A stretch of DNA of 64,000 nucleotides from NCBI GenBank assembly GCA_021828475.1, contig JAJZIY010000006.1, positions 50,549 to 114,548 on the forward strand, read 5' to 3'. A program made the translations under genes and the position numbers. Numbering within the stretch: position 1 is the first letter of the stretch; each line of letters opens with the position of its first letter. This stretch comes from Actinomycetes bacterium (GTDB lineage: Bacteria; Actinomycetota; Acidimicrobiia; Acidimicrobiales; Palsa-688). The notes below the pieces were generated by a model, which saw only the letters and a list, made by a program, of their open reading frames with translations, made no database searches and was not told where the DNA came from. This document shows, in pieces, positions 27,590-38,173 of this stretch.

Positions 27590-29619
27590 TGACCGAAACC
27601 ACGCAGCCGCAGGTCAGTGGGCGCCAAGAGCTGGAGCAGCTGGGCATCAACGTGATCAGGGGCCTGGCGATGGACGCGCCCCGTAAAGCCAATGCCGGTC
27701 ACCCGGGGACGGCCATGGCGCTGGCGCCGCTGGCGCACGTGCTGTGGTCGCGCGTGATGAACTACGACGCGTCCGACCCGGACTGGCCCGACCGTGACCG
27801 TTTCGTGCTCTCGTGCGGTCACGCCTCGGTGCTCCTGTACTCCATGTTGTACCTGACCGGTTACGACCTGTCGCTCGAGGACCTCCAGCAGTTCCGCCAG
27901 TTCGGCTCCCGGACTCCCGGGCACCCCGAGTCCCACGAGCTCAAAGGTGTGGAGGTCACGACCGGCCCCCTCGGTCAGGGTGTCGCGAACGCAGTGGGCC
28001 TGGCCACCGCCGAACGCATCCTGCGGGCCCGCTACGGCTCCGACCTCGTGGACCACTACACCTTCGTGCTGTGCTCGGACGGCGACCTGATGGAGGGCAT
28101 AAGCCACGAGGCCGCGTCGCTCGCCGGCCACCTCGGCCTGGGCCGGCTCGTCTGCGTCTACGACGACAACCACATCACCATCGACGGGCCGACCGAGATA
28201 GCCCTCGGCGACGACGCGGTCGAGCGCTTCGACGCATACGGGTGGCACACCGAGGATCTCGGCGAGGTCGCCAACGACACGGACGCCCTCGAGGCAGCGC
28301 TCAGACGGGCCATGGCTGTCGAGGACCGGCCGAGCTTCCTCCAGCTTCGCTCCCATATCGGCTGGCCTTCGCCCAAGCTGACCGACAGCCCCAAGGCCCA
28401 CGGATCCCCCTTCCCCCCGGAGGAGATCAAGGTCACCAAGGAGATCCTCGGCCTGCCTGCCGAGGAGAGCTTCTGGGTCCCGCAGGACGTGCTGTCGATG
28501 TACCGCGAGGCCGGTAGCCGTGGCCGCTCGCGCCGCGACGCCTGGGCCGGACGCCTCGATAGCGAACTGCCTGCCGGCTCGCCCGAGCGTGAACGCTGGG
28601 ACTCGCAGTGGCGGGTGCAGGGCCTCGCCGGCTTCGACAAGAAGCTCCCGGTGTGGGGCGCCGGCGACAAGATCGCCACCCGCGAGGCGATGAAGGAGTG
28701 CCTCAACGCGGTCGCCTCGGAGGTCCCGGCCATCGTGTCCGGCGGCGCTGACCTCACCGGCAACACCGGCACCATGCTCGACGGGGAGCCACTCCAGTCC
28801 CGGGACGAGCCGGGTGGGCGGCTGATCGCCTACGGGGTGCGCGAGCACGCCATGGGTGGAGCTGCGGTCGGCATGGCCCGCCACGGCGGCATCCTGCCGG
28901 TGATCGGTACGTTCTTCGTCTTCAGCGACTACATGCGCGGCGCCGTCCGCCTGTCCGCCCTGTCCGAGGCCAAGGTCGTCTATTCCTGGACCCACGACTC
29001 GGTCGGCCTGGGCGAGGACGGGCCCACCCACCAGCCGGTCGAGCAGCTGGCCGCCATGCGCGCCATGCCCAACCTGTGGGTGGTCAGGCCAGCCGACGCC
29101 AACGAGACCGGCCAGGCCTTGAGGGTGGCCATCGAGCACGACGGCCCCACCGCCCTCATCCTGTCCCGCCAGAGCCTGCCCGTGCTGCAGGGCACGGCCG
29201 AGAAGGCGCAGATGCTGGCACGCGGCGCCTACGTATTGGTGGGCGAGGAGGACGGCCCTGACGTCGTCCTGGTGGGCACCGGCTCGGAGGTGCAGCTGTG
29301 CGTGGCGGCCGCCGAGCTTCTCGGCACCGAGGGCATCAGGGCGCGGGTTGTCTCGATGCCCTGCTGGGAACTGTTCGAGCAGCAGGACGAGGCATATCGC
29401 CGCCAGGTGATGGGCGCCGGTGCCCCGGTGCTCGCGGTCGAGGCGGCATCCAGTTTCGGCTGGGCCCGCTGGGCCGACGCCACAGTGTCCATCGACCACT
29501 TCGGCGCCTCCGGGCCTGGTGCCGAGGTCCTGGCACGCTTCGGCTTCACCGCCGACAACGTGGCCGGCAAGGCCCGCGCACTGCTGCGCAAGACCGATCC
29601 CCAGGAGGAAAACAGATGA
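27589..29619 (+). CDS. tkt: Transketolase
   Basis: [33 protein letters not shown]-type TPP motif, [11 protein letters not shown]. Confidence 0.95.
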   Translation: MTETTQPQVSGRQELEQLGINVIRGLAMDAPRKANAGHPGTAMALAPLAHVLWSRVMNYDASDPDWPDRDRFVLSCGHASVLLYSMLYLTGYDLSLEDLQQFRQFGSRTPGHPESHELKGVEVTTGPLGQGVANAVGLATAERILRARYGSDLVDHYTFVLCSDGDLMEGISHEAASLAGHLGLGRLVCVYDDNHITIDGPTEIALGDDAVERFDAYGWHTEDLGEVANDTDALEAALRRAMAVEDRPSFLQLRSHIGWPSPKLTDSPKAHGSPFPPEEIKVTKEILGLPAEESFWVPQDVLSMYREAGSRGRSRRDAWAGRLDSELPAGSPERERWDSQWRVQGLAGFDKKLPVWGAGDKIATREAMKECLNAVASEVPAIVSGGADLTGNTGTMLDGEPLQSRDEPGGRLIAYGVREHAMGGAAVGMARHGGILPVIGTFFVFSDYMRGAVRLSALSEAKVVYSWTHDSVGLGEDGPTHQPVEQLAAMRAMPNLWVVRPADANETGQALRVAIEHDGPTALILSRQSLPVLQGTAEKAQMLARGAYVLVGEEDGPDVVLVGTGSEVQLCVAAAELLGTEGIRARVVSMPCWELFEQQDEAYRRQVMGAGAPVLAVEAASSFGWARWADATVSIDHFGASGPGAEVLARFGFTADNVAGKARALLRKTDPQEENR

Positions 29620-30734
29620 CGTTGCTGCACCAGCTCTACAGCGAGGGCGGGCAGAGCCCGTGGATCGACAACCTTTCGCGCGACGCCATCCGTAGCGGGC
29701 GCCTGGCGAACATGGTCGACGAGGGCGTCCGCGGCGTGACCTCCAACCCGACAATCTTCCAGAAAGCCATGACGGGCACCGACATCTACGCTGCCGACTT
29801 CGCCCGCCTCCTCGAGGGCGGGACGGTGGAGCAGGCCTTCTGGGAGATGGCAGCCGCCGACGTCACGGCGGCACTCGAGATCCTCCACCCCTTGTACGAG
29901 CAGAACGACGGCGGTGACGGGTTCGTGTCGCTGGAGGTCTCGCCGAGGCTGGCCTACGACACCGACGGCACGGTGCGCGACGCGAGGCGCTTCCACGAGA
30001 CCATCGACATGCCCAACCTGATGGTGAAAATCCCGGCCACGGAGGCGGGTGTCCCGGCGGTCCGCCAGATGATCTCAGAGGGCCGCAACATAAACGTCAC
30101 CCTCATCTTCAGTCTCGAGCGCTATGAGGCCGTCATCGAGGCTTACATCTCCGGGCTCGAGGCACTGGCCCGCTCGGGTGGCGACCTCGGCCGCACCCGC
30201 AGCGTCGCTTCGTTCTTCGTGAGCAGGGTCGACACCGAAGTGGACAGGCGGCTCGACAAGACAGGCAGGCCCGGCACCGAGGACCTGAGGGGCAAGGCGG
30301 CCGTCGCCCAGGCCAAGCTGGCGTACCACCTCTTCGAGGAGAAGTTCTCGGGGCCCCGCTGGCAGGCTCTGTCCGACCAGGGTGCGCACCCCCAGCGCCC
30401 GCTGTGGGCGTCGACCTCGACCAAGAACCCCGCCTATCCCGACCTGCTCTACGTCGACACGCTGATCGGCCCCCACACCGTCAACACGATGCCCGACGCG
30501 ACCCTCGACGCCTTCGCCGACCACGGCACCGTGGCCCGCACCGTCGACCAGGGCGTCGACGAGGCCCGGGCCGATCTCGACGCCCTGGCGGAGTTCGGTA
30601 TCGACATGCACGACGTGTCCCGCCAACTCGAGGAGGAAGGCGTCGCCTCCTTCTCCAAGAGCTTCGACGAGCTGCTGCAGGCGCTCGAAGACAAGGCCAA
30701 CGAGCTGCGGTCGCGCGAAAACCCTGCCGGGTAG
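29616..30734 (+). CDS. tal: Transaldolase
   Basis: GVTSNPTIFQKAM, LMVKIPAT, STSTKNPAY; ATGA overlap with tkt. Confidence 0.95.
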   Translation: MTLLHQLYSEGGQSPWIDNLSRDAIRSGRLANMVDEGVRGVTSNPTIFQKAMTGTDIYAADFARLLEGGTVEQAFWEMAAADVTAALEILHPLYEQNDGGDGFVSLEVSPRLAYDTDGTVRDARRFHETIDMPNLMVKIPATEAGVPAVRQMISEGRNINVTLIFSLERYEAVIEAYISGLEALARSGGDLGRTRSVASFFVSRVDTEVDRRLDKTGRPGTEDLRGKAAVAQAKLAYHLFEEKFSGPRWQALSDQGAHPQRPLWASTSTKNPAYPDLLYVDTLIGPHTVNTMPDATLDAFADHGTVARTVDQGVDEARADLDALAEFGIDMHDVSRQLEEEGVASFSKSFDELLQALEDKANELRSRENPAG

Positions 30735-30738
30735 GGCC

Positions 30739-32259
30739 GTGAGCACCGTCGAACTGCCTGTCAACGTACTGGCGGAGGGGCTGGACACCGTCAGGCGTGC
30801 GCCGCCAGGGGTGCTCGTCGTGTTCGGTGCGTCCGGGGACCTGACGCACCGCAAGCTGCTGCCGGCCCTGGAGCGGTTGTCACGGCGGCGGTTGCTGCCT
30901 GCCGCATTCGCCGTGGTCGGCGTGGCCAGGACGGAGATGTCCGACGACGATTTCCGTGACCTCATGGCCGACGCAGTCGCCGACGCAGGACCGGGCTGGG
31001 CCGAGATAATCAAGAACAGCGTCTACATCGCCGGCGAGTACGCGCACCCCGACACCTTCAGCACGCTGCGTGACAGGCTGGCCGAGATCGAGGCCAGCCT
31101 CGGCACCGGCGCCAATCGCACCTACTACCTGGCGACGATACCGGAGGTCTTCGGCGACGTCGCCCGAGCCCTCGGACGTGTGGGCCTCAACGCGCCGGGC
31201 CGGGGCGGCGCGGCCCGCCTGGTCATCGAAAAGCCGTTCGGGCACGACCGCGCGACGGCCCGTGACCTCGACGCCGCCCTGCACGAAGTCTTCGAAGAGG
31301 ACCAGATCTACAGGATCGACCATTACCTGGGCAAGGAGACCGTCCAGAACGTCCTGGCCCTGCGCTTCGCTAACGCCATATTCGAGCCGCTGTGGTCACG
31401 CAACTACATCGACCACGTCCAGGTGACGGTGGCCGAGACGGTGGGGGTCGAAAAGCGCGGCAACTTCTACGAGACCGCCGGTGCCCTGCGCGACATCGTC
31501 CAGAACCACGTGATGCAGGTCCTGTCGCTGACGCTCATGGAACCGCCGGGATCGATCGACGCCCAGGGCATACGCGACGAGAAGGTCAAGGCGTTGCGCT
31601 CCGTCGTGGTCCCAAATGCGACCGAGGTGCCCAACATCGCCGTGCGTGCGCAGTACGACAGCGGGTGGGTCGAGGGCAACGCCGTTCCCGGTTACCGCCA
31701 AGAGGACGGCGTCAGCCCCCAGAGCCAGACCGAGACCTATGTGGCCCTCAAGCTGGCAGTGGACAACTGGCGCTGGGCCGGCGTGCCCATCTACGTACGC
31801 ACAGGCAAGCGGCTGCCCAAGCGGGTGACCGAGGTGGCGCTGCAGTTCAAGGACGTCCCGCACCTCGCCTTTCCCCGCGAGGCGTCGCGCGGGCTCAACC
31901 CCAACGCCCTGGTGCTGCGCATACAGCCCGACGAGGGCGTCACTTTGCGCTTCGGGGCCAAGGTGCCCGGCCAGGCCTTCATGGTGCGCGACGTGCTGAT
32001 GGACTTCTCCTACGGCGCCGCCTTCCTGGAGGAGCCGCCAGACGCCTACGAGCGCCTGCTGCTCGACGCCATGGTCGGTGACCCGACCCTCTTCATCCGC
32101 AGCGACGAGGTGGACACCGCCTGGGGCATCGTCCAACCCCTGCTCGACACGTGGGGCGGCGGCGGGGCGCCGCTGTCGGGGTACGCCTCCGGGTCCTGGG
32201 GGCCCAGGCAGGCCGACACCCTCATCGGGCGCGACGGGCACAAGTGGAGGACACCGTGA
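30739..32259 (+). CDS. zwf: Glucose-6-phosphate 1-dehydrogenase
   Basis: VVFGASGDLTHRKLLPAL, RIDHYLGKETVQN. Confidence 0.96.
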   Translation: MSTVELPVNVLAEGLDTVRRAPPGVLVVFGASGDLTHRKLLPALERLSRRRLLPAAFAVVGVARTEMSDDDFRDLMADAVADAGPGWAEIIKNSVYIAGEYAHPDTFSTLRDRLAEIEASLGTGANRTYYLATIPEVFGDVARALGRVGLNAPGRGGAARLVIEKPFGHDRATARDLDAALHEVFEEDQIYRIDHYLGKETVQNVLALRFANAIFEPLWSRNYIDHVQVTVAETVGVEKRGNFYETAGALRDIVQNHVMQVLSLTLMEPPGSIDAQGIRDEKVKALRSVVVPNATEVPNIAVRAQYDSGWVEGNAVPGYRQEDGVSPQSQTETYVALKLAVDNWRWAGVPIYVRTGKRLPKRVTEVALQFKDVPHLAFPREASRGLNPNALVLRIQPDEGVTLRFGAKVPGQAFMVRDVLMDFSYGAAFLEEPPDAYERLLLDAMVGDPTLFIRSDEVDTAWGIVQPLLDTWGGGGAPLSGYASGSWGPRQADTLIGRDGHKWRTP

Positions 32260-33350
32260 GCTCGGAGGACCAGGCCTCCCCCCCAGGCGGGCCGCGCCCC
32301 GTGCGGGGCCCGGAGCCGGGCGGCCACGTCCCGGGCGGCGGCCCCGGGTCGCCTCAGGCCGTGCGGACATGGGAGAAGCCGCGAGCCAGCCTCAGCGAGG
32401 TGGTGGAAGCCCTGCCCGAGCTGCGCCGCCAGGCGGCCGGCCAGGAGTCAGCCACCAGGACCGCCGTCATGACCCTGGTCATGGTCACCTCGACCGAGGA
32501 CGACTACGAGGGCTGTGCTGCTTCGGTCCGCTCTCTCGGCGCCCACCACCCGTGCCGCGTCCTGCTTCTGCGCCCGGAGCCCGACAGCACCCCCGCCATA
32601 GACGCCACGGCGTCGCTGTGGCGGGCCGACCCGCCTGCGGGCGATGGGCACCCGGTGTTCTTCGAGGAGGTACGGCTCCGCGTCGGGGGCCAGGGTGCGT
32701 CGCACCTGGCATCCATCGCCGGTCCATTCGTGCTGGCGGACCTGCCGGTCGTGATGTGGTTCCCGGGCCACGCCCCGGACCCGGCCGACCCCCTCTTGAG
32801 GCTGGCGACGGCCGTGGTGGTCGACACGCGCAACGTCGGGCCGTCGCCCTCCGACATCGCCCACTCCTACCGCGCCCTGCTGGAGCTGGCCAACAACCAG
32901 CCCGTTGTCGACCTGTCGTGGGTGCGGCTGCAACCATGGCGCGAGCTGCTTGCAGGCCTGTTCGAGCCGGAGCACAACCGCAGGTTCCTGGCCGGGGTCG
33001 GCAAGGCCGGCGTCCGCGGCAAGCCTGGACCGCGGCACATGCTCGGCGGTTGGCTCATGGCACAACTCGACCTGAGGGCGCGCGAGCTCTCCCTCGAGGA
33101 CTCCAAGCACGTCGACATCACATTGGTGGCAACTCTCGACGGCGAACAGGGCCGGTTCCAGGTCAGTCGGGACGACGGCACCCGGGCGGTCTGGGCCGAG
33201 GCCGTGCTCTCGGGAGGCGTCTCGCACAGGCAGGCCCTGCCCCTTCCGGACGACTCTCTCGCCTCGGCGCTCGCCTCGGCGGTGTCCGATCTGCGAGCCG
33301 ACCGCGTCTGGGAGCGCGCCCTGGCAGCGGCCGCGGCGTTGGCATCGTGA
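32256..33350 (+). CDS. opcA: G6PD assembly protein OpcA
   Basis: Position after zwf, GTGA overlap; LVMVTSTEDDY...LPVVMWFPG. Confidence 0.88.
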   Translation: MSSEDQASPPGGPRPVRGPEPGGHVPGGGPGSPQAVRTWEKPRASLSEVVEALPELRRQAAGQESATRTAVMTLVMVTSTEDDYEGCAASVRSLGAHHPCRVLLLRPEPDSTPAIDATASLWRADPPAGDGHPVFFEEVRLRVGGQGASHLASIAGPFVLADLPVVMWFPGHAPDPADPLLRLATAVVVDTRNVGPSPSDIAHSYRALLELANNQPVVDLSWVRLQPWRELLAGLFEPEHNRRFLAGVGKAGVRGKPGPRHMLGGWLMAQLDLRARELSLEDSKHVDITLVATLDGEQGRFQVSRDDGTRAVWAEAVLSGGVSHRQALPLPDDSLASALASAVSDLRADRVWERALAAAAALAS

Positions 33351-33355
33351 GCCTG

Positions 33356-33369
33356 TAGGGTCTAGGCCG
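33356..33369 (+). promoter_or_regulatory. Leaderless-type promoter: -10 TAGGGT, 7 nt, GTG of pgl
   Basis: TAGGGT-ctaggcc-GTG between opcA and pgl. Confidence 0.4.
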
Positions 33370-34040
33370 TGAACGGAGACCTCCAAGTCGTCGACGACGT
33401 ACCAGGGGCCTTCGCCCGAGAGTTCATCACCGCGTTCGAACAACGTCCCGGGGAGGAGTTCGACATCGCCCTGTCGGGCGGCGAGACGGCCCGAGCGTGC
33501 TACGAGCGCCTCGCCTCCGAGGGCACTGCGTCCGTCGACTGGCTGGTGGTCAACTTCTTCTGGGGCGACGAGCGCTGTGTGCCGCCCGACCACCAGGACT
33601 CCAACGAGCGCATGGGCCGCGAAGCACTGCTCGAGCGGGTCGGCGCGGCCAACGCCGTGTACCCGATGCGATGCGACGAGAGCCTGGACGCGTACCAGTT
33701 GCGCCTCGGCGAGGTGGGCCAGCTCGACCTGGTGCACCTTGGCATGGGAGCTGACGGCCACACTGCGAGCCTCTTCCCGGGTTCCGCAGCGCTGTCGGCT
33801 GACCCGGGCCAGCTGGTTGCCTTCAACGAGGACCCGAGCGGGCGCAACAAGCACCCTCGCATGACGCTCACGTACACCGGTATCGCCCGCGCCCGACTGG
33901 TCGTGTTCACCGTGTCGGGCGAGGAGAAGCGTGAGGCGATGGAAGCGGTGTACGCCGGTGAGGACCTACCGGCCGCACGGGTCAATGCCGGTCGGGTCCT
34001 CTGGCTCGTCGACCGGGCTGCGGCCCCGCGCCCGCGTTGA
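33369..34040 (+). CDS. pgl: 6-phosphogluconolactonase
   Basis: ALSGGETARACYERL, FFWGDERCVPPDHQDSNERM, LGMGADGHTASLFPG. Confidence 0.94.
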   Translation: MNGDLQVVDDVPGAFAREFITAFEQRPGEEFDIALSGGETARACYERLASEGTASVDWLVVNFFWGDERCVPPDHQDSNERMGREALLERVGAANAVYPMRCDESLDAYQLRLGEVGQLDLVHLGMGADGHTASLFPGSAALSADPGQLVAFNEDPSGRNKHPRMTLTYTGIARARLVVFTVSGEEKREAMEAVYAGEDLPAARVNAGRVLWLVDRAAAPRPR

Positions 34041-35179
34041 GCGACGGCCAGGCGCTGCGTCCGGGGCCGGGCCACGCCAACCACGGCAGAGCCCCGACGA
34101 CCGGTGACCCCGAGGCCGACCGCCTCGTCGCCGCCCTTCTCGACGAGCTCGAGGTGGTCGCCAACCGTGACCAGATCCAGGAGATGCTGGTGACGGTCGC
34201 CCGCCTGGCCAAGGGCCAACCCGACCGGCTGGACCTGAAGATCGCCAACGCCGCCCTGCGCGAGATGCGCGACGGGTTCGAAGTCTTCGCTCCTTATCGC
34301 AGCACCCGCAAGGTGACCATGTTCGGTTCGGCGCGGACGCTGCCCACCGACCCCCTCTACGCCCAAGCCAGGGACCTCGCTTCCCGCCTGGCCGGGATGG
34401 ACTGGTCGACGGTGACGGGTGCCGGTCCGGGCATCATGGCAGCCGGACTGGAGGGTGCGGGGCCCGAGCACAGTTTCGGCATCAACATCCGCTTGCCCTT
34501 CGAGCAGGTCGCCAACCAGTTCATCGTCTCGGACCCCAAGCTCGTGTCGATGAAGTACTTCTTCACCCGCAAGCTGCTCCTGGTGAAGGAGTCCGACGGC
34601 TACGCCGTGCTGCCCGGAGGCTTCGGCACCCTGGACGAGTCCTTCGAGTTGCTCACCCTCCTGCAGACGGGCAAGGCTCTGCCTGCGCCGGTGGTGCTGC
34701 TCGAAGTCCCCGGAGGCAGCTACTGGCAGGCCTGGGAGCGTTTCGTCACTCAGGAGGTGGGTGGGCGTGGTCTGGTCTCCGCCGACGACCACAGCCTGTA
34801 CCTCATCACCGACGACGTCCAGGAGGCCGCGTCGGAGCTGCTCGGCTTCTACCGCAACTACCACTCGCTGCGCTGGGTCGGCGAGCGCCTGGTCGTGCGC
34901 CTGCAGGCGGCGCCCTCGGCCGAGGAGCTGGCCGGGCTGTCCGAGGAGTTCGCCCCCATCTGCACCCGGGGCGGGATCGAGGCCCTCCCCGGGCCCCTGC
35001 CGAGCGAACTGCGAGAGGACGACCATGTCGACCTGGCCCGGGTCGCGCTCAGCTTCGACCGCTTCTCCTACGCCCGCCTGCGCCAGCTCATAGACGCCTT
35101 CAACGCCCTTGCGAGCGCGCCGCCAATGCCGGCGGGCCTGCCCGCACCCGCCTGCCAGACGTCAAGGCAGTCCGGCTGA
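34037..35179 (+). CDS. LOG-family (lysine-decarboxylase-like) protein
   Basis: MFGSART, TGAGPGIMAAG, PGGFGTLDE motif; TTG start. Confidence 0.87.
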   Translation: MSDGQALRPGPGHANHGRAPTTGDPEADRLVAALLDELEVVANRDQIQEMLVTVARLAKGQPDRLDLKIANAALREMRDGFEVFAPYRSTRKVTMFGSARTLPTDPLYAQARDLASRLAGMDWSTVTGAGPGIMAAGLEGAGPEHSFGINIRLPFEQVANQFIVSDPKLVSMKYFFTRKLLLVKESDGYAVLPGGFGTLDESFELLTLLQTGKALPAPVVLLEVPGGSYWQAWERFVTQEVGGRGLVSADDHSLYLITDDVQEAASELLGFYRNYHSLRWVGERLVVRLQAAPSAEELAGLSEEFAPICTRGGIEALPGPLPSELREDDHVDLARVALSFDRFSYARLRQLIDAFNALASAPPMPAGLPAPACQTSRQSG

Positions 35180-35211
35180 AAGGCAGTCCGGCTGAAAGGC
35201 AGTCCGGCTGA
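35164..35211. repeat. Three perfect tandem copies of AAGGCAGTCCGGCTGA (16 bp)
   Basis: Direct reading; first copy includes the LOG-family stop codon. Confidence 0.95.
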
Positions 35212-35293
35212 ACCCGGCCGACCACGGGGCACTCGGGCCATGGACCACCCGCCCCGGGCATCCGGGCACCGAGGTGCGGCTCCGGGCGCGCCG

Positions 35294-35776
35294 TCATCGC
35301 CCGGGCGGGCAGCAGCCCTCGTCCTCGCTGAGCGCCCGCAGCACGGTGGCCGAAATCTCGGCAAGGCACTCCAACTCCGCCGCGGAGAGCCGGTCGACGA
35401 ACAGGCGTCGGACTGCGTCCACGTGGCTCGGGGCGGCCGCCTCTATCCGGGCACGCCCGAGAGCGCTGACGCAGACGGTGGCCCCTCGGCGGTCCGCTCC
35501 ACAGCGCACTTTCTGCACCAGGCCCCTTTGCGTCATGCGGGCGACCTGATGCGAGATGCGGCTCTTCTCCCAGCCGAGATCCCGTGCCAGCTCGAACACC
35601 CGCATCCTGCCGTCCGGCTGGTCGGTGAGGGCCACCAGCACGAGATAGTCCTGGTAGCTGAGCTCCGAGTGCGAGGACATGTCGTTGGCCAGGCGCGCCC
35701 CCAGGCGGACCTGCATCACCTGGAACAGCCGCCACGTCCGCTGCTGCTCGTCGTCCAACCACCTTGGCCCACTCAA
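35294..35776 (-). CDS. MarR-family transcriptional regulator
   Basis: LSYQDYLVLVALTDQPDGRMRVFELARDLGWEKSRISHQVARMTQRGLV wHTH; TTG start with AGGAGG. Confidence 0.9.
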   Translation of the reverse strand: MSGPRWLDDEQQRTWRLFQVMQVRLGARLANDMSSHSELSYQDYLVLVALTDQPDGRMRVFELARDLGWEKSRISHQVARMTQRGLVQKVRCGADRRGATVCVSALGRARIEAAAPSHVDAVRRLFVDRLSAAELECLAEISATVLRALSEDEGCCPPGR

Positions 35777-35887
35777 GCGGAGCCTCCTGTCACCTCACGC
35801 CACGACCTGTGCCCATGGTAGCGGAATAGGTGACGTATCCTCTATGTTGGAAGTGACAAGTTCGCCAACCCAAAGGAGCACCCTCAG

Positions 35888-36457
35888 ATGTCGACCCCGG
35901 ACCCAGCCACCACACCCGCGAGCCTCACCGGCAACTACACCATCGACAAGAGCCATTCGCGCATCGGCTTCTCGGCCCGTCACGCCATGGTCACCAAGGT
36001 GCGAGGCGCCTTCAACGAGTTCAGCGCCACCGGTTACCTCGACGAGGCCAACCCGTCCAACTCCCGCGTGGAGGTCGTCATCGACGTCGCCAGCATCGAC
36101 ACCCGCAACGCGGACCGCGACACCCACCTGCGCACAAACGACTTCCTGTCCGTAGACGAGTACCCGAACATCACCTTCCGCTCCACCTCGGTCCAAAAGC
36201 AGGGCGCCGACCACTACCAGGTCACGGGGGATCTCACCATCCGCGGCGTCACCAAGCCCGTCACCATCGACTTCGAGTACACGGGCAGTGCCGTCGACCC
36301 CTGGGGCAACCAGCGGCTCGGCTTCGAGGGCGAGACCACGATCAACCGCAAGGACTGGGGGGTCAACTGGAACGCCGCCCTCGAGGCCGGTGGCGTGCTC
36401 GTCAGCGAGAAGGTCAACCTGGAGTTCGAGATCGCGGCCGTCAAAGCCGCCGAGTGA
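35888..36457 (+). CDS. YceI-family protein
   Basis: YTIDKSHSRIGFSARHAMVTKVRGAFNEF; SD AAAGGAG. Confidence 0.94.
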   Translation: MSTPDPATTPASLTGNYTIDKSHSRIGFSARHAMVTKVRGAFNEFSATGYLDEANPSNSRVEVVIDVASIDTRNADRDTHLRTNDFLSVDEYPNITFRSTSVQKQGADHYQVTGDLTIRGVTKPVTIDFEYTGSAVDPWGNQRLGFEGETTINRKDWGVNWNAALEAGGVLVSEKVNLEFEIAAVKAAE

Positions 36458-36499
36458 CGCAGTGCCCCCGGCCCGGCGGTGGGCTGGGCCGGGGTGCCG

Positions 36500-36712
36500 C
36501 TAATCGCCCTCCTGATCAGCGTTCGCACCGCCGAGCAGGCCGGCTGCCTTCAGCACAGCCCGCCTCGCGCGCCCGATGAGGCGCTCGTCAGCAGCAGCTG
36601 GAGCGCTCTGCCGGCTTATCGCCTCTCGCAGGCAGGCCTGCCCGATGTCGTCGAGCTCCTCGGCGATCTCTTCCAACCTCGACCTGATGGCAGCGGTGCG
36701 CTCGGTGTCCAT
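36500..36712 (-). CDS. Small helical protein, unknown
   Basis: MDTERTAAIRSRLEEIAEELDDIGQACLREAI. Confidence 0.5.
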   Translation of the reverse strand: MDTERTAAIRSRLEEIAEELDDIGQACLREAISRQSAPAAADERLIGRARRAVLKAAGLLGGANADQEGD

Positions 36713-36743
36713 GGGGTAATTCTCCTCCGCCGCCGGCCCGCAG

Positions 36744-36758
36744 TAGCGTCGTGCACCG
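36744..36758 (+). promoter_or_regulatory. Leaderless-type promoter: -10 TAGCGT, 8 nt, GTG of M20 peptidase
   Basis: TAGCGT-cgtgcacc-GTG. Confidence 0.4.
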
Positions 36759-38173
36759 TGCAAGAGCTACTGCTGGCCGGTTACGTAGACGAACGCCGGG
36801 AGGAGCTCCTGGCGACCCTCACCGAATGGCTGCGCATCCCGTCCATATCGGCCGATCCCGGCCACGCCCCCGACGTGGCCCGTTCCGCCGAGTTCTGTGC
36901 CGTCCTCATGCGCGACGCCGGGCTCGACAACGTCGAGGTGTTGCCCACCGGGCCGGACGGGGACGGCTCCGGCGGCCCGGCCGTGTACGGTGATTGGCTC
37001 CACGCCGGGCCGGAGGCCCTGACGGTGCTCGTGTACGGCCACCACGACGTGCAGCCCGTGGACCCTCTGGAGGAGTGGGCTTCGCCGCCTTTCGACCCCG
37101 AGGTGCGCGGCGGCGTGCTGCACGCCCGGGGTTGCTCGGACGACAAGGGCCAGGTCCTCATGCAGCTGGCCGCGGCACGGGGTGTGCTGAGCCGGCTCGG
37201 CCGGCTTCCCGTCAACCTCAAGGTCCTTGTCGAGGGCGAGGAGGAGCGCGGCAGCCCCCACTTCGAGGACCTGCTGCGCCGGGGTGGGGACAAGTTCGCA
37301 TGTGACGTCGTAGTCGTCTCCGACACCACCATGGTCGCTGCGGACGTCCCCTCCACCACCGTCGGGATGCGTGGCCTCGTTGCCTTCGACGTCACCGTGC
37401 GTACTGCACGGTCCGACCTGCACAGCGGCATCTGGGGTGGCACGGTGCCCAACGCTGCCCTGGTGGCGGCGCAGATGGCCGCCGCCCTCCACGACGGGGC
37501 CGGCAGGGTCACCCTGCCGGGCTTCTACGACGACGTGCGCGAGCTGAGCCCACAGGAGGCCCGGTCGCAGGCCGAGCTCCCCTTCGACGAGCAGGAGCTC
37601 ATGGACAAGGCCGGCGTAGGAGAGCTGAGCGGCGAGGCAGGCCGGACGCCGTACGAGCGCACCGGCACGAGGCCCACGGCCGAAGTGGTCGGCATCCACT
37701 CGGGCTACGGCGGCCCCGGCATCAAGACGATCGTGCCGGCCACCGCCAACTTCAAGGTCGCTCTCCGCTTGGTGCCCGACCAGGGACCAGCCTGCGTGGT
37801 CGAGCAGTTCAGGGCATGGGCGGCCGCCCACACCCCCCGCGGGGCCGAGGTCGAAGTCGTACCCGTGGGAGGTGTCTCGCCCCTGGTCACGCCCGTCGAC
37901 CACCCCGCTGTCGCAGCACTGTCGCGTGCTGTCGAGCGGGTGTGGGGCAAGGCCCCCCTCTTCGAGCGCTCCGGCGGCAGTGGACCGGAGGAGGCCCTGC
38001 ACAGGGTGCTCGGCGCCCCCGTCACGTTCCTCGGGGTGGCACTGCCCGAGGACAACTTCCATGCTCCAAACGAGCGCTTCGACCTGGCGCAGTTCTGGAG
38101 GGGCGTGCTGGCCGCCGGTGAGCTGCTGGTGGAGCTCGGGCGCCTGCCCCGCGCTGCGGGGCGGGCCAGGTGA
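36758..38173 (+). CDS. M20-family metallopeptidase (dipeptidase)
   Basis: YGHHDVQPVDPLEEW, GCSDDKGQ, EGEEERGSPHF; GTG start at 36758. Confidence 0.93.
   Translation: MQELLLAGYVDERREELLATLTEWLRIPSISADPGHAPDVARSAEFCAVLMRDAGLDNVEVLPTGPDGDGSGGPAVYGDWLHAGPEALTVLVYGHHDVQPVDPLEEWASPPFDPEVRGGVLHARGCSDDKGQVLMQLAAARGVLSRLGRLPVNLKVLVEGEEERGSPHFEDLLRRGGDKFACDVVVVSDTTMVAADVPSTTVGMRGLVAFDVTVRTARSDLHSGIWGGTVPNAALVAAQMAAALHDGAGRVTLPGFYDDVRELSPQEARSQAELPFDEQELMDKAGVGELSGEAGRTPYERTGTRPTAEVVGIHSGYGGPGIKTIVPATANFKVALRLVPDQGPACVVEQFRAWAAAHTPRGAEVEVVPVGGVSPLVTPVDHPAVAALSRAVERVWGKAPLFERSGGSGPEEALHRVLGAPVTFLGVALPEDNFHAPNERFDLAQFWRGVLAAGELLVELGRLPRAAGRAR

Noticed and set aside
27430-29754. 774-aa minus-strand ORF
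   Set aside because: Antisense to transketolase with no recognisable motifs; GC-frame artefact.
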